A stretch of 64,000 nt of DNA from Actinoallomurus sp050942425 (GTDB lineage Bacteria > Actinomycetota > Actinomycetes > Streptosporangiales > Streptosporangiaceae), in contig NZ_CP192063.1 of assembly GCF_050942425.1 (NCBI RefSeq), positions 5,704,001 to 5,768,000 on the forward strand. The letters are read 5' to 3'. Both the position numbers and the translations under genes were made by a program. How positions within the stretch are numbered: the stretch's first letter is position 1; each line of letters starts with the position of its first letter. Of this stretch, positions 42,008 through 50,466 are shown piece by piece. The notes beneath the pieces are model-generated. The model searched no databases. It saw only the letters and a program-made list of their open reading frames with translations, and was not told the origin of the DNA.

Positions 42008-42802
42008 ATGAACATCGATCTGTCGGGCCGCCGGGCCCTGGTCTCCGGGTCCAACCAGGGCATCGGCCTGGCCATCGCCACCGAGCTCGCCCGCGCCGGT
42101 GCCGCCGTCGTCGTGAACGGGCGCGGGAAGGGCAGGACCGAGCAGGCGGCCGCCACCATCACCGATCAGCTACCGGACGCGCAGGTGACCGTCGTGGCCG
42201 CCGACCTGTCGACCGCCGACGGCACGGCCGAGCTGCACGAGCAAGTGCCCGAGGTGGACATCCTCGTCAACAACCTCGGCATCTTCGGCGCCAAGCCGGT
42301 GCTGGAGGTCGACGACGAGGAGTGGCGGCGCTACTTCGACGTCAACGTCCTGTCGGCGGTCCGCCTGACGCGCACCTACCTTCCCGGCATGATGGACCGA
42401 GGCTGGGGGCGGGTGATGAACATCGCGAGCGATTCGGCGGTGGTCATCCCGGTGGAGATGGTGCACTACGGCATGACCAAGACCGCGCTGCTGGCGGTCT
42501 CGCGGGGTTTCGCCAAGGCCGCCGCCGGTAGCGGCGTCACGGTCAACTCGGTCATCGTCGGTCCTACGCACACGCCGGGTGTCGAGACGTTCGTCAGTGA
42601 GCTCGTCGGAGAGGACCTGCCTTGGGACGAGGCCCAGCGCAGGTTCATGCGGGAGCACCGCCCCGACTCCCTCATCCAGCGGCTGATCGAGCCGGCCGAG
42701 ATCGGCGCCATCGTCGTCTACCTCGGTTCGGAGTACGCCTCGGCCACGACCGGCGGAGCCGTCCGCGCCGACGGCGGCTACGTCGACTCGATCCTGCCGT
42801 GA
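42008..42802 (+). CDS. Classical SDR oxidoreductase
   Basis: 264 aa. TGxxxGIG appears as SGSNQGIGLA; VNNLGIFG; catalytic Ser in NIASDSAVVIP, Tyr and Lys in YGMTK; the C-terminal GGAVRADGGYVDS. All catalytic residues are in place, unlike the SDR at 9475. Substrate unknown. A ribosome binding site (GGAAAGG) precedes the ATG. Ends at a hairpin terminator. Confidence 0.85.
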   Translation: MNIDLSGRRALVSGSNQGIGLAIATELARAGAAVVVNGRGKGRTEQAAATITDQLPDAQVTVVAADLSTADGTAELHEQVPEVDILVNNLGIFGAKPVLEVDDEEWRRYFDVNVLSAVRLTRTYLPGMMDRGWGRVMNIASDSAVVIPVEMVHYGMTKTALLAVSRGFAKAAAGSGVTVNSVIVGPTHTPGVETFVSELVGEDLPWDEAQRRFMREHRPDSLIQRLIEPAEIGAIVVYLGSEYASATTGGAVRADGGYVDSILP

Positions 42803-42811
42803 ACACGACCG

Positions 42812-42831
42812 GCAGGGCGGAGGCGCCCTGC
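42812..42831. terminator. Hairpin between converging genes
   Basis: GCAGGGCG / CGCCCTGC form an 8-bp perfect stem with loop GAGG between the SDR and NERD genes. Confidence 0.55.
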
Positions 42832-42841
42832 GGGCCGGGGG

Positions 42842-43597
42842 TCAGCGGACGACGATTGCCTGGCTGCTGATCGGCAGCCGATGAGCCGCTTCAGCGATGG
42901 TCGCCACCTGCTCGGGGGAGAAGCGGATGCGCTGGCGCCGGATCCAGCTCGGCAGACGGTGCAGGCGGATGAGTGTGACGCCCTCGGCCTCGACGAGGCC
43001 CTTGACGAGGTTACCGCCGTGGATGACGGCGACGGCCTCGACGACGACCTCGCCGCCGAGCCGGTCGGCCAGCATCGCGGCGGTGGCGTCGGCGCGTTCG
43101 CGGAGCGCGGCGGCCATCTTGGTGCCGGACCGTTCGTCGACGAACAGGGTGTCCTGGTACGCGGCGATGTCCGTGTCCGGGGAGACGGCCTGGTTGTCGA
43201 TCAGCAGCACACCGGTCGGGCCGATCACCAGATGGTCGATCTGGCCGCGCCCGGGGATGTTCCTGCCTTGTAGGACGCGATATCCGCGCAAGTCGAGGGT
43301 GAGGCGCATGACGGCGGAGGTGCGGCGCTCGCCGCGCTGCCCCTTACGCCAGACGCTGGACCCCATCCGCTGACGCAGGTAGTAGAGACTGTCCGCCAGG
43401 GCGATCACCGCGGCGGCCACCAGCCCGAACCAGACGTCGACGAAGACCGTGCCGACCACCAGGCCGAGGGCGGCGAGCCCGCCGCGTACCTGGAGCCGCC
43501 GTCGCTTCCCCTGCGCCCAGAGTTGCTCGTGCACCGCCTGGGGCGACCCGCCGATCAACGCCGGGTTGTCCGGAACATAGATCGACCGACCGAACAT
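42842..43597 (-). CDS. NERD-domain membrane protein
   Basis: 251 aa. Two hydrophobic segments (LAALGLVVGTVFVDVWFGLV and AAAVIALADSLYYL) near residues 40-75, then a NERD nuclease-related domain: VLQGRNIPGRGQIDHLVIGP, TGVLLIDNQAVS. The E/D-QID-IDN pattern resembles PD-(D/E)XK nucleases. A C-terminal region (IRFSPEQVATIAEAAHRLP) follows. Role unknown; such proteins are proposed to process DNA. Confidence 0.8.
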   Translation of the reverse strand: MFGRSIYVPDNPALIGGSPQAVHEQLWAQGKRRRLQVRGGLAALGLVVGTVFVDVWFGLVAAAVIALADSLYYLRQRMGSSVWRKGQRGERRTSAVMRLTLDLRGYRVLQGRNIPGRGQIDHLVIGPTGVLLIDNQAVSPDTDIAAYQDTLFVDERSGTKMAAALRERADATAAMLADRLGGEVVVEAVAVIHGGNLVKGLVEAEGVTLIRLHRLPSWIRRQRIRFSPEQVATIAEAAHRLPISSQAIVVR

Positions 43598-43913
43598 GGC
43601 GCGACCCTTTCGCTCGTGGGAGTTTATTATCCCGTGATCTGGGTGCGCGAACTAGGTAGGTGACAACGTTCAACACAAAAGTAACAAATGAAAATTGCAT
43701 GAAAGCGTGCGGGTGGGCTTGCATGCAACCTGCAGCTCAGGTTCCAGCTGCGGGGACGGGTGTCGCGGCGTCGATTGCGGTACGGTCCCGAACGGTCGCG
43801 ACGGACGATGAAGACGAAAGCATACTGCCATTCTGCCCGGCGAATGCAGTGGTCCCGAGATCAGCGGAATATCGCCGTATCTTTACGCCGTCCGCCGCAG
43901 ATTCGGCGGCCGC
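43598..43913. other. AT-richer gap
   Basis: The part from about 43650 to 43700 (AACACAAAAGTAACAAATG and similar) is clearly AT-richer than its surroundings. It contains the palindrome TTGCATGCAA. A weak forward frame from GTG 43660 has no ribosome binding site or recognisable protein. Probably promoter DNA for NERD on one side; it may be recently acquired. Confidence 0.35.
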
Positions 43914-44528
43914 TCAGGGGTGAGCCGATCGCGCGATGACGCCCATTCCCTCCAGGCCGACGATCAGCAACTCCACCCCGACGGCCGCCAGCAGCAGCCC
44001 GAGAAGACGGCCCGCGACCTCGATCCAGGTGCGCGGCACTCGGTGCAGCACGTACGTCAGGGCCAGCATCGTGAGGAGGTTGCTCACGGCGACGGCCAAA
44101 TAGGCCAAGGCGACGAGCGCCGACCAGAACCATCCCTTGTGGGTCACCGCGAGCACGATGATCGACGTCATCGCGAGCGGGCTGACGACATAGGGGAGCA
44201 GCAGGGCCATGAAGCCGTCGGCCGACGACCCGGCGGGCGTTTCGGTGTGGCCGTCGAGGACGAGCCGCAGGGCGTACACGAAGAAGATCGCGCCGCCGGC
44301 GATCTCGACGTCCGCATGCCCGATGTGGAACAGGTGCAGCAACGGGTCGGCCGTCATGGCCACCACGACGCCGCACAGCATCGCGGTGACGGTGGTCCGT
44401 ACGGCCAGGTGACGCAGTGCGCGGCGATCGTGGCCTTCGGCGAGGCGGGCGAAGCTCAGGATGACCTTCGGGGGCCCGGCCACCGCGATGAGGACGGCGA
44501 AGACGTCCCAGAGATCCAAGCGCCACAT
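43914..44528 (-). CDS. MarC-family membrane protein
   Basis: 204 aa, six hydrophobic segments. WDVFAVLIAVAGPPKVILSF, with the Pro-rich turn after the first span, and AIFFVYALRLVLDGHTETPA are typical of MarC/YchE. The start was set at ATG 44528, which matches the family N-terminus better than TTG 44561. Transport function is presumed but unproven in the family. A tandem repeat lies directly upstream. Confidence 0.8.
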   Translation of the reverse strand: MWRLDLWDVFAVLIAVAGPPKVILSFARLAEGHDRRALRHLAVRTTVTAMLCGVVVAMTADPLLHLFHIGHADVEIAGGAIFFVYALRLVLDGHTETPAGSSADGFMALLLPYVVSPLAMTSIIVLAVTHKGWFWSALVALAYLAVAVSNLLTMLALTYVLHRVPRTWIEVAGRLLGLLLAAVGVELLIVGLEGMGVIARSAHP

Positions 44529-44585
44529 CCCGGCGTCATGCCTGGTCAGGGATGTGCGCAAACCTTGAAGGCAACCGCCGCGCCG

Positions 44586-44704
44586 CGCGGACCGGCAACC
44601 CGCACCGACCGGCGAGCCACGCGGACCGGTAACCCACGCGGACCGGTAACTCGCACCGATCGGTAACCCGCACCGATCGGCAAGCTGCGCGGACCGGCAG
44701 GCCG
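44586..44704. repeat. 17-bp tandem repeat, seven units
   Basis: Consecutive units such as CGCGGACCGGTAACCCA and CACCGATCGGTAACCCG, seven in register from 44586 to 44704. They alternate between a CGCGGACCGG type and a CACCGAYCGG type. The repeat lies upstream of MarC. No coding frame supports it. Confidence 0.8.
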
Positions 44705-44851
44705 CTGCGGGCCATTACGGCGAAATCCGCTGGCCGGTCCGCGCGTCGACCGCCAGCCGTTCGGTGAGCGCTCGCGCCCACAGCGGTGCCGGGCCGCGCC
44801 CACACCTCGTCACGGCCGGTGGCCGCGCGAGGACGGGTCACGCCTTCATCG

Positions 44852-45391
44852 TCACTCGCGGGCGTCCGGAACAGAAGACCCCGGCCCGCCTCGAGGCCGG
44901 CGAATGTCCGCCCGCAACCTGGCGACCTCGGCTCGCGCGCTCTCGCGTCCCGCCTCGACGAAGGTCAGCAGGGAGTGCAGTTGAGCCTCGTCGAAGGTCG
45001 CCAGCAGTTCGTGGGTGCGGTCGGTCAGCCCGGCGTAGTAGTCGGCGATCCGTTTCAGGCCTTCCGGGGTCGGCTCGATGAGCACCTTGCGCCGGTCTCG
45101 GCGGTCGGGGCTCCGCCGTACGCAGCCGGCGGCGTCCAGCCGGTCGATCATGCGCGAGACCGACCCCGGTGTCAGGCCGACCCGCTCGGCGAGGACGGCG
45201 GCGGTGGTCGGCCCGCCCCGGTTGAGGGCGTGCAGGCAGTGGAGGTCGCTGGCAACGACGCCCATCCGCTCGGCGATCAGGTCGTTGAGCTGGACGATCG
45301 CGTCCACCCAGTCCGGCAGGGCGTGCACGATCCGTTCGGCCGGATCGGCGCCGTCCGTCTCGCTGCCGCGGTTCGGTTCCCGCTTGGTCAT
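44852..45391 (-). CDS. MarR family repressor
   Basis: 179 aa. The winged helix at about 55-125 reads LHCLHALNRGGPTTAAVLAE, then RVGLTPGSVSRMIDRLDAAG, and the wing RRSPDRRDRRKVLIEPTPEG. N- and C-terminal helices for dimerisation are present. Divergent from the DHA2 efflux pump with three phased palindromes between, so it almost certainly represses itself and the pump. The start is ATG 45391; the much longer open frame upstream is antisense to the pump. Confidence 0.9.
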   Translation of the reverse strand: MTKREPNRGSETDGADPAERIVHALPDWVDAIVQLNDLIAERMGVVASDLHCLHALNRGGPTTAAVLAERVGLTPGSVSRMIDRLDAAGCVRRSPDRRDRRKVLIEPTPEGLKRIADYYAGLTDRTHELLATFDEAQLHSLLTFVEAGRESARAEVARLRADIRRPRGGPGSSVPDARE

Positions 45392-45419
45392 TTGAAAGCG
45401 ACTCGATTCTTCGGCTATG

Positions 45420-45464
45420 TTGCGCGACGCAATCATTGTGCGGCGCAACATGTGTGCGACGCAC
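45420..45464. promoter_or_regulatory. Three phased MarR operators
   Basis: TTGCGCGACGCAA (45420-45432), TTGTGCGGCGCAA (45436-45448) and GTGTGCGACGCAC (45452-45464) share the palindromic consensus TTGYGCGRCGCAA. Centres are exactly 16 bp apart. They fill the region between the MarR and pump genes. Confidence 0.75.
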
Positions 45465-45496
45465 GCCCATGCTCTCATCCCACGAGGAGCCGGCTC

Positions 45497-46987
45497 ATGC
45501 CGACCACGACCGCCCCCGCCCCGCCCCGGGGCGCGCAGGGACGGACCCTGGCCCTGATCGCGCTTCTGCTCGCGGCGTTCATGGACCTCATCGACGTCAC
45601 GATCCTCAACGTGGTGCTGCCCTCGATCGAGAAGGATCTCGGCGCGAGCCCGGCGCAGCTGCAGTGGATGCTCAGCGGCTACAGCCTGGCTCTGGCGCTG
45701 GGCATGATCACCGGGGCTCGGCTCGGCGACATCCTCGGGCACAAGAAGATCTTCCTCATCGGCGTGAGCGGATTCGCGGCCGCGTCGGCCCTGTGCGGCA
45801 TGGCGCCCGGCCCGGACCTCCTCGTGGCGGCGCGGGTGCTCCAAGGTCTCGCCGCGGCGGTGATGATTCCGCAGGTCCTCTCGCAGATTCAGGTGATGTA
45901 CGCGCCTCATGAACGGGGTGGCGCGATGGCGGCGTTCTCCGCGCTCTCCGGGCTGGCCGCGACAGTGGGGCCGATACTCGGGCCCGCGCTGCTCGCCTGG
46001 AACCTCGCAGGTTTGGGATGGCGCCTGGTGTTCTGGGTGAACGTTCCGGTGGGAGTCGTCACGGTCATCGCGTGCCTCAGGTCGCTGCCCGAGAGCCGTG
46101 CGCGTCACGCGGTGCGCATCGATGTCACCGGCGTCATCGTCTCGACCGTCGGACTGATGCTGGTGCTCTACCCGCTCATCGCGGCCTCCGACCGGGGAGA
46201 CCGGCCGGTCTGGACGTATCCGTCGATCACGGCGGGCGTGCTCACGCTGGCGGGCTTCTGGGCGCATCAGCGCCGTGTCGGCGCGCGCGGCGGAGATCCA
46301 CTGGTCCAGGTCTCCCTGTTCCGGTTCCGTTCGGTGTGCGGCGGCCTGCTCGTGCAGGCGCTCTTCTTTGTCCCGACCATGGGCTTCTTCCTGGTCGTCA
46401 CGCAGTTCCTCCAGGTGGGGATCGGAGCCGGGCCGATGACGGCCGGGCTGACTCTCCTGCCGTGGTCGGTCACGGTCGCGGTCCTGGCCGGCGTCTCCGC
46501 GGCGGTGCTCCTGCCGAGGATCGGGCGCGCCACGGTGCAGATCGGGCTCGTCCTGCTGGCTGGGGGATTCGCGGCGATCGCCGTCGTGGCCGGCGGGGCC
46601 ACGGCCCATACCGGTTGGAGCGACCTCATCTGGGGCGTCCTGATCGGTGGCGCCGGCATGGGAATGATCGTCGCGCCGCTGGCCCAGCTGACGCTGGGCG
46701 ACGTGCCCGTCGGCGACGCGGGGTCGGGGTCCGCGCTGTTCAACACCGTGACGCAGTTGGCGGCGGCCGTGGGGGTGGCGATCATCGGCACGTTCTTCTT
46801 CGCCCGTGTCCGCGGGCTGAACGGCGCGAGTCCACGTGCCGTTCTCGCCGAGCGCTTCGGCGACGCGCTGGCGGCCTCCCTGTGGCTGGCGACGGGCTTG
46901 CTGGCCATCGCGTTCGCCGCCACCTTCCTGCTGCCGCGCCGGCCGATTGGCGTGGCTCCGAGCGGAGGTGCGCCGTCCGATGACTGA
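45497..46987 (+). CDS. DHA2 (EmrB/QacA-type) drug efflux MFS transporter
   Basis: 496 aa, 14 spans expected. Motifs: DLIDVTILNVVLPSIEKDLG (motif D1), WMLSGYSLALALGMITGARL, GDILGHKKIF (motif A), GLGWRLVFWVNVPVGVVTVI (motif C-like). Likely multidrug or dye efflux. The ATG follows GAGGAGC. Its last 8 bp overlap the SNF2 gene, so helicase and SWIM genes are in the same MarR-controlled transcript. Confidence 0.9.
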   Translation: MPTTTAPAPPRGAQGRTLALIALLLAAFMDLIDVTILNVVLPSIEKDLGASPAQLQWMLSGYSLALALGMITGARLGDILGHKKIFLIGVSGFAAASALCGMAPGPDLLVAARVLQGLAAAVMIPQVLSQIQVMYAPHERGGAMAAFSALSGLAATVGPILGPALLAWNLAGLGWRLVFWVNVPVGVVTVIACLRSLPESRARHAVRIDVTGVIVSTVGLMLVLYPLIAASDRGDRPVWTYPSITAGVLTLAGFWAHQRRVGARGGDPLVQVSLFRFRSVCGGLLVQALFFVPTMGFFLVVTQFLQVGIGAGPMTAGLTLLPWSVTVAVLAGVSAAVLLPRIGRATVQIGLVLLAGGFAAIAVVAGGATAHTGWSDLIWGVLIGGAGMGMIVAPLAQLTLGDVPVGDAGSGSALFNTVTQLAAAVGVAIIGTFFFARVRGLNGASPRAVLAERFGDALAASLWLATGLLAIAFAATFLLPRRPIGVAPSGGAPSDD

Positions 46988-48962
46988 TCCGGTGGCCGGC
47001 GCGACACGGCGCCCCGACGCGCCCGCGCGGGAGGCGGGTCGTCCTGGCGTCCTCCAGGCGACCTTCATCCCTGAAGAGAGCGCCATGGCGTGGTGGGGCG
47101 TGCGGGAGCCGACGGACCTGCTCGCGGAGACCGGACTGCCGCCCGGGCGGCCGGCGGTCGGCCGGTTCGCCGTCCCGGTCACGGACGGCGCGGCGGAGGC
47201 GATCGCCCCGCGGGAGGTGCCCGTACGCCTCGCCGACCTCGAGGGCGCGCTTCCGGCGCTGCGCGCGCTCGATCGGCGGCACCGGGCCGAGACCGCTCTC
47301 GGCGCGTCCGTATGGGCGTGGCGGGAGGCGGCGCTGCTGGCCGGCGACGACCGGGGCGAGGACGACGCCGGAGTGCCGGGCGGCGACGACCGGGGCGAGG
47401 ATGCGTTCGGAGCGCTCGCCGCCCGCATGCCCACGGCGGCGCACTGCGTGCTGGACGCGGACGGCACCGCGATCAGCTCGGCGGCGGCCCTGCTCCGAAG
47501 GTTCCGGCAGATGGTCCTCACGCACCGCGAGCTGGGTGCGGCGGCGGTGCGGGCGGACCTGCGGCCGTACCAGGTCACCGGCGTCTCCTGGCTCCGGGCG
47601 CTGCCCGAGAACGGCGGGGGAGGGGTCCTGGCGGACGAGATGGGGCTAGGCAAGACCCTGCAGGCCATCTGCCTGCTGGCGACCCGGCAGGGACCTCGGG
47701 CGACCGGCCCGCACCTGGTCGTCTGCCCGACCTCGGTCGTCGGCAACTGGGCGCGCGAACTGGCCCGTTTCGCGCCGGAGATCCCGGTCATCGGCCACCA
47801 CGGTCCCGGGCGCGGACTGCCGGATCCGCTCCCGCCCGGCACGGTGGTCATCACCAGCTACAGCGTCCTGCGCGCCGACGCCGCGACGCTGACGGAGATC
47901 TCGTGGGACGTCGCGGTGTTCGATGAGGCGCAGCAGATCAAGAATCCGGAGGCCCTCGCGACGAGGACCGCCGCCCGGACCCCGGCCAGGCTCCGCGTGG
48001 CGATGACCGGCACTCCGGTCGAGAACCGTCTCGACGAGCTGTGGTCGATCCTCAACGTGACCAATCCCGGGCTGCTGGGCGGCCGGGCGCGGTTCCGGCA
48101 GCGGTTCGGCGTGCCGATCGAACAGCGCCGCTCGGCGACGGCCGCCAAGAGGCTTGGCGCGCTGGTGGCGCCGTACGTCCTGCGGCGCACGAAGTCCGAC
48201 GTCGCCGCCGATTTGCCGCCGAAACAGTTCGTCACGGTCGCCTGCTCGCTGACCGGGGAGCAGGCGCGCCTGTACCGGGACGCGGTGGACCGGGCGTTCG
48301 CGGACGGCCTGGGAACGGGGGCGGCGCGCCGGGGCCGCGTGCTGGCCCTGCTCACCTCGCTCAAGCAGATCTGCAACCATCCGGCGCAGTTCCTCGGCGA
48401 CGACGGCGAGCTGGCCGGCCGGTCCGGCAAACTCGACCGGGTCACCGAGATGCTGTCGGAGATCGTCGAGGACGACGACCGTGCCCTGGTCTTCACCCAG
48501 TACCGCGTGATGGGCGAACTCCTTGCCCGTCACCTCGCCGACGTGCTCGGGACACCGGTTCCGTTCCTGCACGGTGGCCTCGGCGTCCGGCGGCGCGACG
48601 CACTCGTCGACGCCTTCCAGACCGACGACGCCGCGCCGCCCGTCCTGCTGCTGAGCCTGCGGGCCGCCGGCTTCGGGGTGAACCTGACCCGGGCCGGGCA
48701 CGTCGTCCACTACGACCGATGGTGGAACCCTGCGGTCGAGGACCAAGCCACCGACCGGGCCCACCGCATCGGCCGGCGCGGACCGCTCACCGTGCACACG
48801 CTCGTCACCGGAGGCACCGTCGAGGAGCACATCGCCCGCCTGCACGACGCGAAGCGCGCGCTCGCCGGCGCCGTGTCCGGGGACGCCGCGGCGGCCCTCG
48901 CCGAGCTGCCCGACGAGCGCCTCCGGGCCGTGCTGGCGCTCGGCGAGGAGGGGGTGCTCTGA
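46980..48962 (+). CDS. SNF2-family helicase/ATPase
   Basis: 660 aa. The N-terminal 190 residues are poorly conserved. The SNF2 core follows: LADEMGLGKTLQAI (Walker A) about residue 220, VVCPTSVVGNWARELARFAP, VFDEAQQIKN (DExQ), MTGTPVENRLDELWSI. The helicase C-terminal part has LVFTQYRVMGELLARHL, LLSLRAAGFGVNLT and QATDRAHRIGRRGPL (motif VI). ATP-dependent remodelling of nucleoprotein is likely. GGAGGT precedes the ATG. The next gene's ATG overlaps its stop (TGATG). Confidence 0.9.
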   Translation: MTDPVAGATRRPDAPAREAGRPGVLQATFIPEESAMAWWGVREPTDLLAETGLPPGRPAVGRFAVPVTDGAAEAIAPREVPVRLADLEGALPALRALDRRHRAETALGASVWAWREAALLAGDDRGEDDAGVPGGDDRGEDAFGALAARMPTAAHCVLDADGTAISSAAALLRRFRQMVLTHRELGAAAVRADLRPYQVTGVSWLRALPENGGGGVLADEMGLGKTLQAICLLATRQGPRATGPHLVVCPTSVVGNWARELARFAPEIPVIGHHGPGRGLPDPLPPGTVVITSYSVLRADAATLTEISWDVAVFDEAQQIKNPEALATRTAARTPARLRVAMTGTPVENRLDELWSILNVTNPGLLGGRARFRQRFGVPIEQRRSATAAKRLGALVAPYVLRRTKSDVAADLPPKQFVTVACSLTGEQARLYRDAVDRAFADGLGTGAARRGRVLALLTSLKQICNHPAQFLGDDGELAGRSGKLDRVTEMLSEIVEDDDRALVFTQYRVMGELLARHLADVLGTPVPFLHGGLGVRRRDALVDAFQTDDAAPPVLLLSLRAAGFGVNLTRAGHVVHYDRWWNPAVEDQATDRAHRIGRRGPLTVHTLVTGGTVEEHIARLHDAKRALAGAVSGDAAAALAELPDERLRAVLALGEEGVL

Positions 48963-49507
48963 TGCCCGCCGAGTTCGGCGCCACCCTGTGGGGAAGGGCC
49001 TGGCTGCGGACGGTCGAGCCGACGACGGTCTCCCGGCCGAACCCGCTGCTGCCGAAGGCCCGCAGCCTCGCGCGGAACGCCGCCGTCACCCTTCGTACGG
49101 CCGAGGCCGGCCGGCTCGACGCGGAGGTGAGCGCCCGTGGCGTCGTCCACCGCGTCGCGATCGAGTTCCCCTGCTGGAGCGACGAACTGAGCGCCGAGGT
49201 CACCGGTCTTGTGGCCGACGCGGCACCGGTGCCCGGGGACCTGCCCGACGGACTCGAAGCCGCCTTGACGAGGCGGGGCACGGACATCGCGGCTCCCGTC
49301 GGCGAACGGGTCGCCGACTGCGGATGCGGGGCGGGCGACGGCCCGTGCGCGCACGTCCTGGCGGTCCTGTACGCACTGGTCCAGCGTATCGACGAGACAC
49401 CCGCGCTCGCCGTCGAGCTGCGCTGCCGCGCGCCCTTCCGCGCGGCGGCCGATCCGGACTGGATCCCACTGAGCGACGTCCCGGTCGAGGGCTTCTACGG
49501 CACCTGA
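48962..49507 (+). CDS. SWIM zinc-finger protein
   Basis: 181 aa. The SWIM motif CxCx(n)CxH is visible as DCGCGAGDGPCAHVLAVLYA near residue 120. The rest is a short alpha-beta region beginning FGATLWGRAWLRTVEPTTVS. It follows the SNF2 gene with a 1-bp overlap; SNF2/SWIM pairs recur in bacteria, and the SWIM protein is thought to guide the helicase to DNA or protein. The ACCTGA at its end is also the first unit of a tandem repeat. Confidence 0.85.
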   Translation: MPAEFGATLWGRAWLRTVEPTTVSRPNPLLPKARSLARNAAVTLRTAEAGRLDAEVSARGVVHRVAIEFPCWSDELSAEVTGLVADAAPVPGDLPDGLEAALTRRGTDIAAPVGERVADCGCGAGDGPCAHVLAVLYALVQRIDETPALAVELRCRAPFRAAADPDWIPLSDVPVEGFYGT

Positions 49508-49643
49508 GCCGACCGACCGGAGCCGCCCTCCAACAGAACCTGAGCGGGTCAGCCGGAGCCGCCCGGCAACGGACCTGAGCGGGTCAGCCGGCGCTGCCTT
49601 CCAGCGGGACCTCGGCCGGCTGGCCGGAGCTGCCCTCCAGGAG
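49502..49643. repeat. About 36-bp imperfect tandem repeat across two gene ends
   Basis: Four copies start at 49502, 49538, 49573 and 49609, each opening ACCTGAGC or ACCTCGGC and continuing GGTCAGCCGGAGCCGCC-like. Copy 1 holds the SWIM stop codon. Copies 3 and 4 encode the last residues of the convergent hydrolase (LEGSSGQPAEVPLEGSAG, itself a protein repeat). Confidence 0.7.
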
Positions 49644-50399
49644 CACTCGGGCCACCACCTGCGGGTCGTCGGACATCGGGACGTGCCCGCACCCCTGGAG
49701 CCAGACGAACCGGGCGTGCGGCAGCGTCTGCTGGGCGCGGACGGCCTGGCCGGCCCGCAGGAGACGGTCCCGGGTTCCCCAGGCGATCGTCACCGGGACG
49801 TCCTGGACCTTGCCGCGGAACGTCGACCGGCGGCCGGCGCGCAGGGTCGGTTCGAACCCGGTCGCGCCGCGCAGCGCGGCGGCGTCAGCCAGCAGCGTGT
49901 CGATCGCGATGAGGTCGGGCCGCCCGTAGAGCATCCCGAACATCAGGGTGCGCAGCCGCGGCGAGCGCGCCAGCAGGCGCATCGTCGCGGCGGGAACCCC
50001 GGCGCCGAGGCGGCACGCGCGCAGCACGAGCGCCGCGTACCGGAGCTCGAGGGGCGTGAAGAACCCGGCGGGGGACAGCGCGGTCACCGAGCGCGCGAGC
50101 CCGCGGTCGGCGGCCTCCAGCGCGAACAGCCCGCCGAGGGAGTTCCCCGCGACGTGCGGGCGGTCGAGGCCGAGCCGTTCGGTGAACTCCCGCAGCACGG
50201 TGATCACGCTGTCGAGGTCGTACGGGGTGCCGGGTGGGAGCGGCGGCGACGCGCCGAAGCCGGGCAGGTCCACCGCGATGACGTCGCGTTCCTTGGCGAG
50301 CAGGTCGATCACCGGCTCCCAGGCCTGCCAGCGGTGGCCGATGCCGTGCATGAGCAGCAGGGGCGGGCCGTCGCCCCGTCGTTCGAAGACGATGTCCAC
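49584..50399 (-). CDS. Alpha/beta hydrolase
   Basis: 271 aa. Oxyanion strand LLLMHGIGHRWQAWEPVIDL; nucleophile elbow GNSLGG near residue 105; acid in WGTRDRLLRAG; His in GCGHVPMSD. All triad members are present. Esterase or lactonase-type activity is expected; the substrate is unknown. The C-terminal tail is generated by the tandem repeat. Starts at ATG 50399. Confidence 0.85.
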   Translation of the reverse strand: MDIVFERRGDGPPLLLMHGIGHRWQAWEPVIDLLAKERDVIAVDLPGFGASPPLPPGTPYDLDSVITVLREFTERLGLDRPHVAGNSLGGLFALEAADRGLARSVTALSPAGFFTPLELRYAALVLRACRLGAGVPAATMRLLARSPRLRTLMFGMLYGRPDLIAIDTLLADAAALRGATGFEPTLRAGRRSTFRGKVQDVPVTIAWGTRDRLLRAGQAVRAQQTLPHARFVWLQGCGHVPMSDDPQVVARVLLEGSSGQPAEVPLEGSAG

Positions 50400-50466
50400 G
50401 CGCCGAGCGTAAGCCCGAAGTTACCGCTTGGTCACTATGACGACGCTCACGTCTAACCAAGTCCGC

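Noticed and set aside
43660..43923. 87-aa forward ORF from GTG 43660
   Set aside because: No usable ribosome binding site and no protein-like character.
44586..44704. CRISPR-like array
   Set aside because: Units are contiguous 17-mers without spacers and no cas genes are present.
44852..47854. 1000-aa reverse frame covering the MarR gene, pump and helicase
   Set aside because: Only the last 179 residues are a real protein (MarR); the rest is antisense to the MFS and SNF2 genes, and the operators lie inside it.
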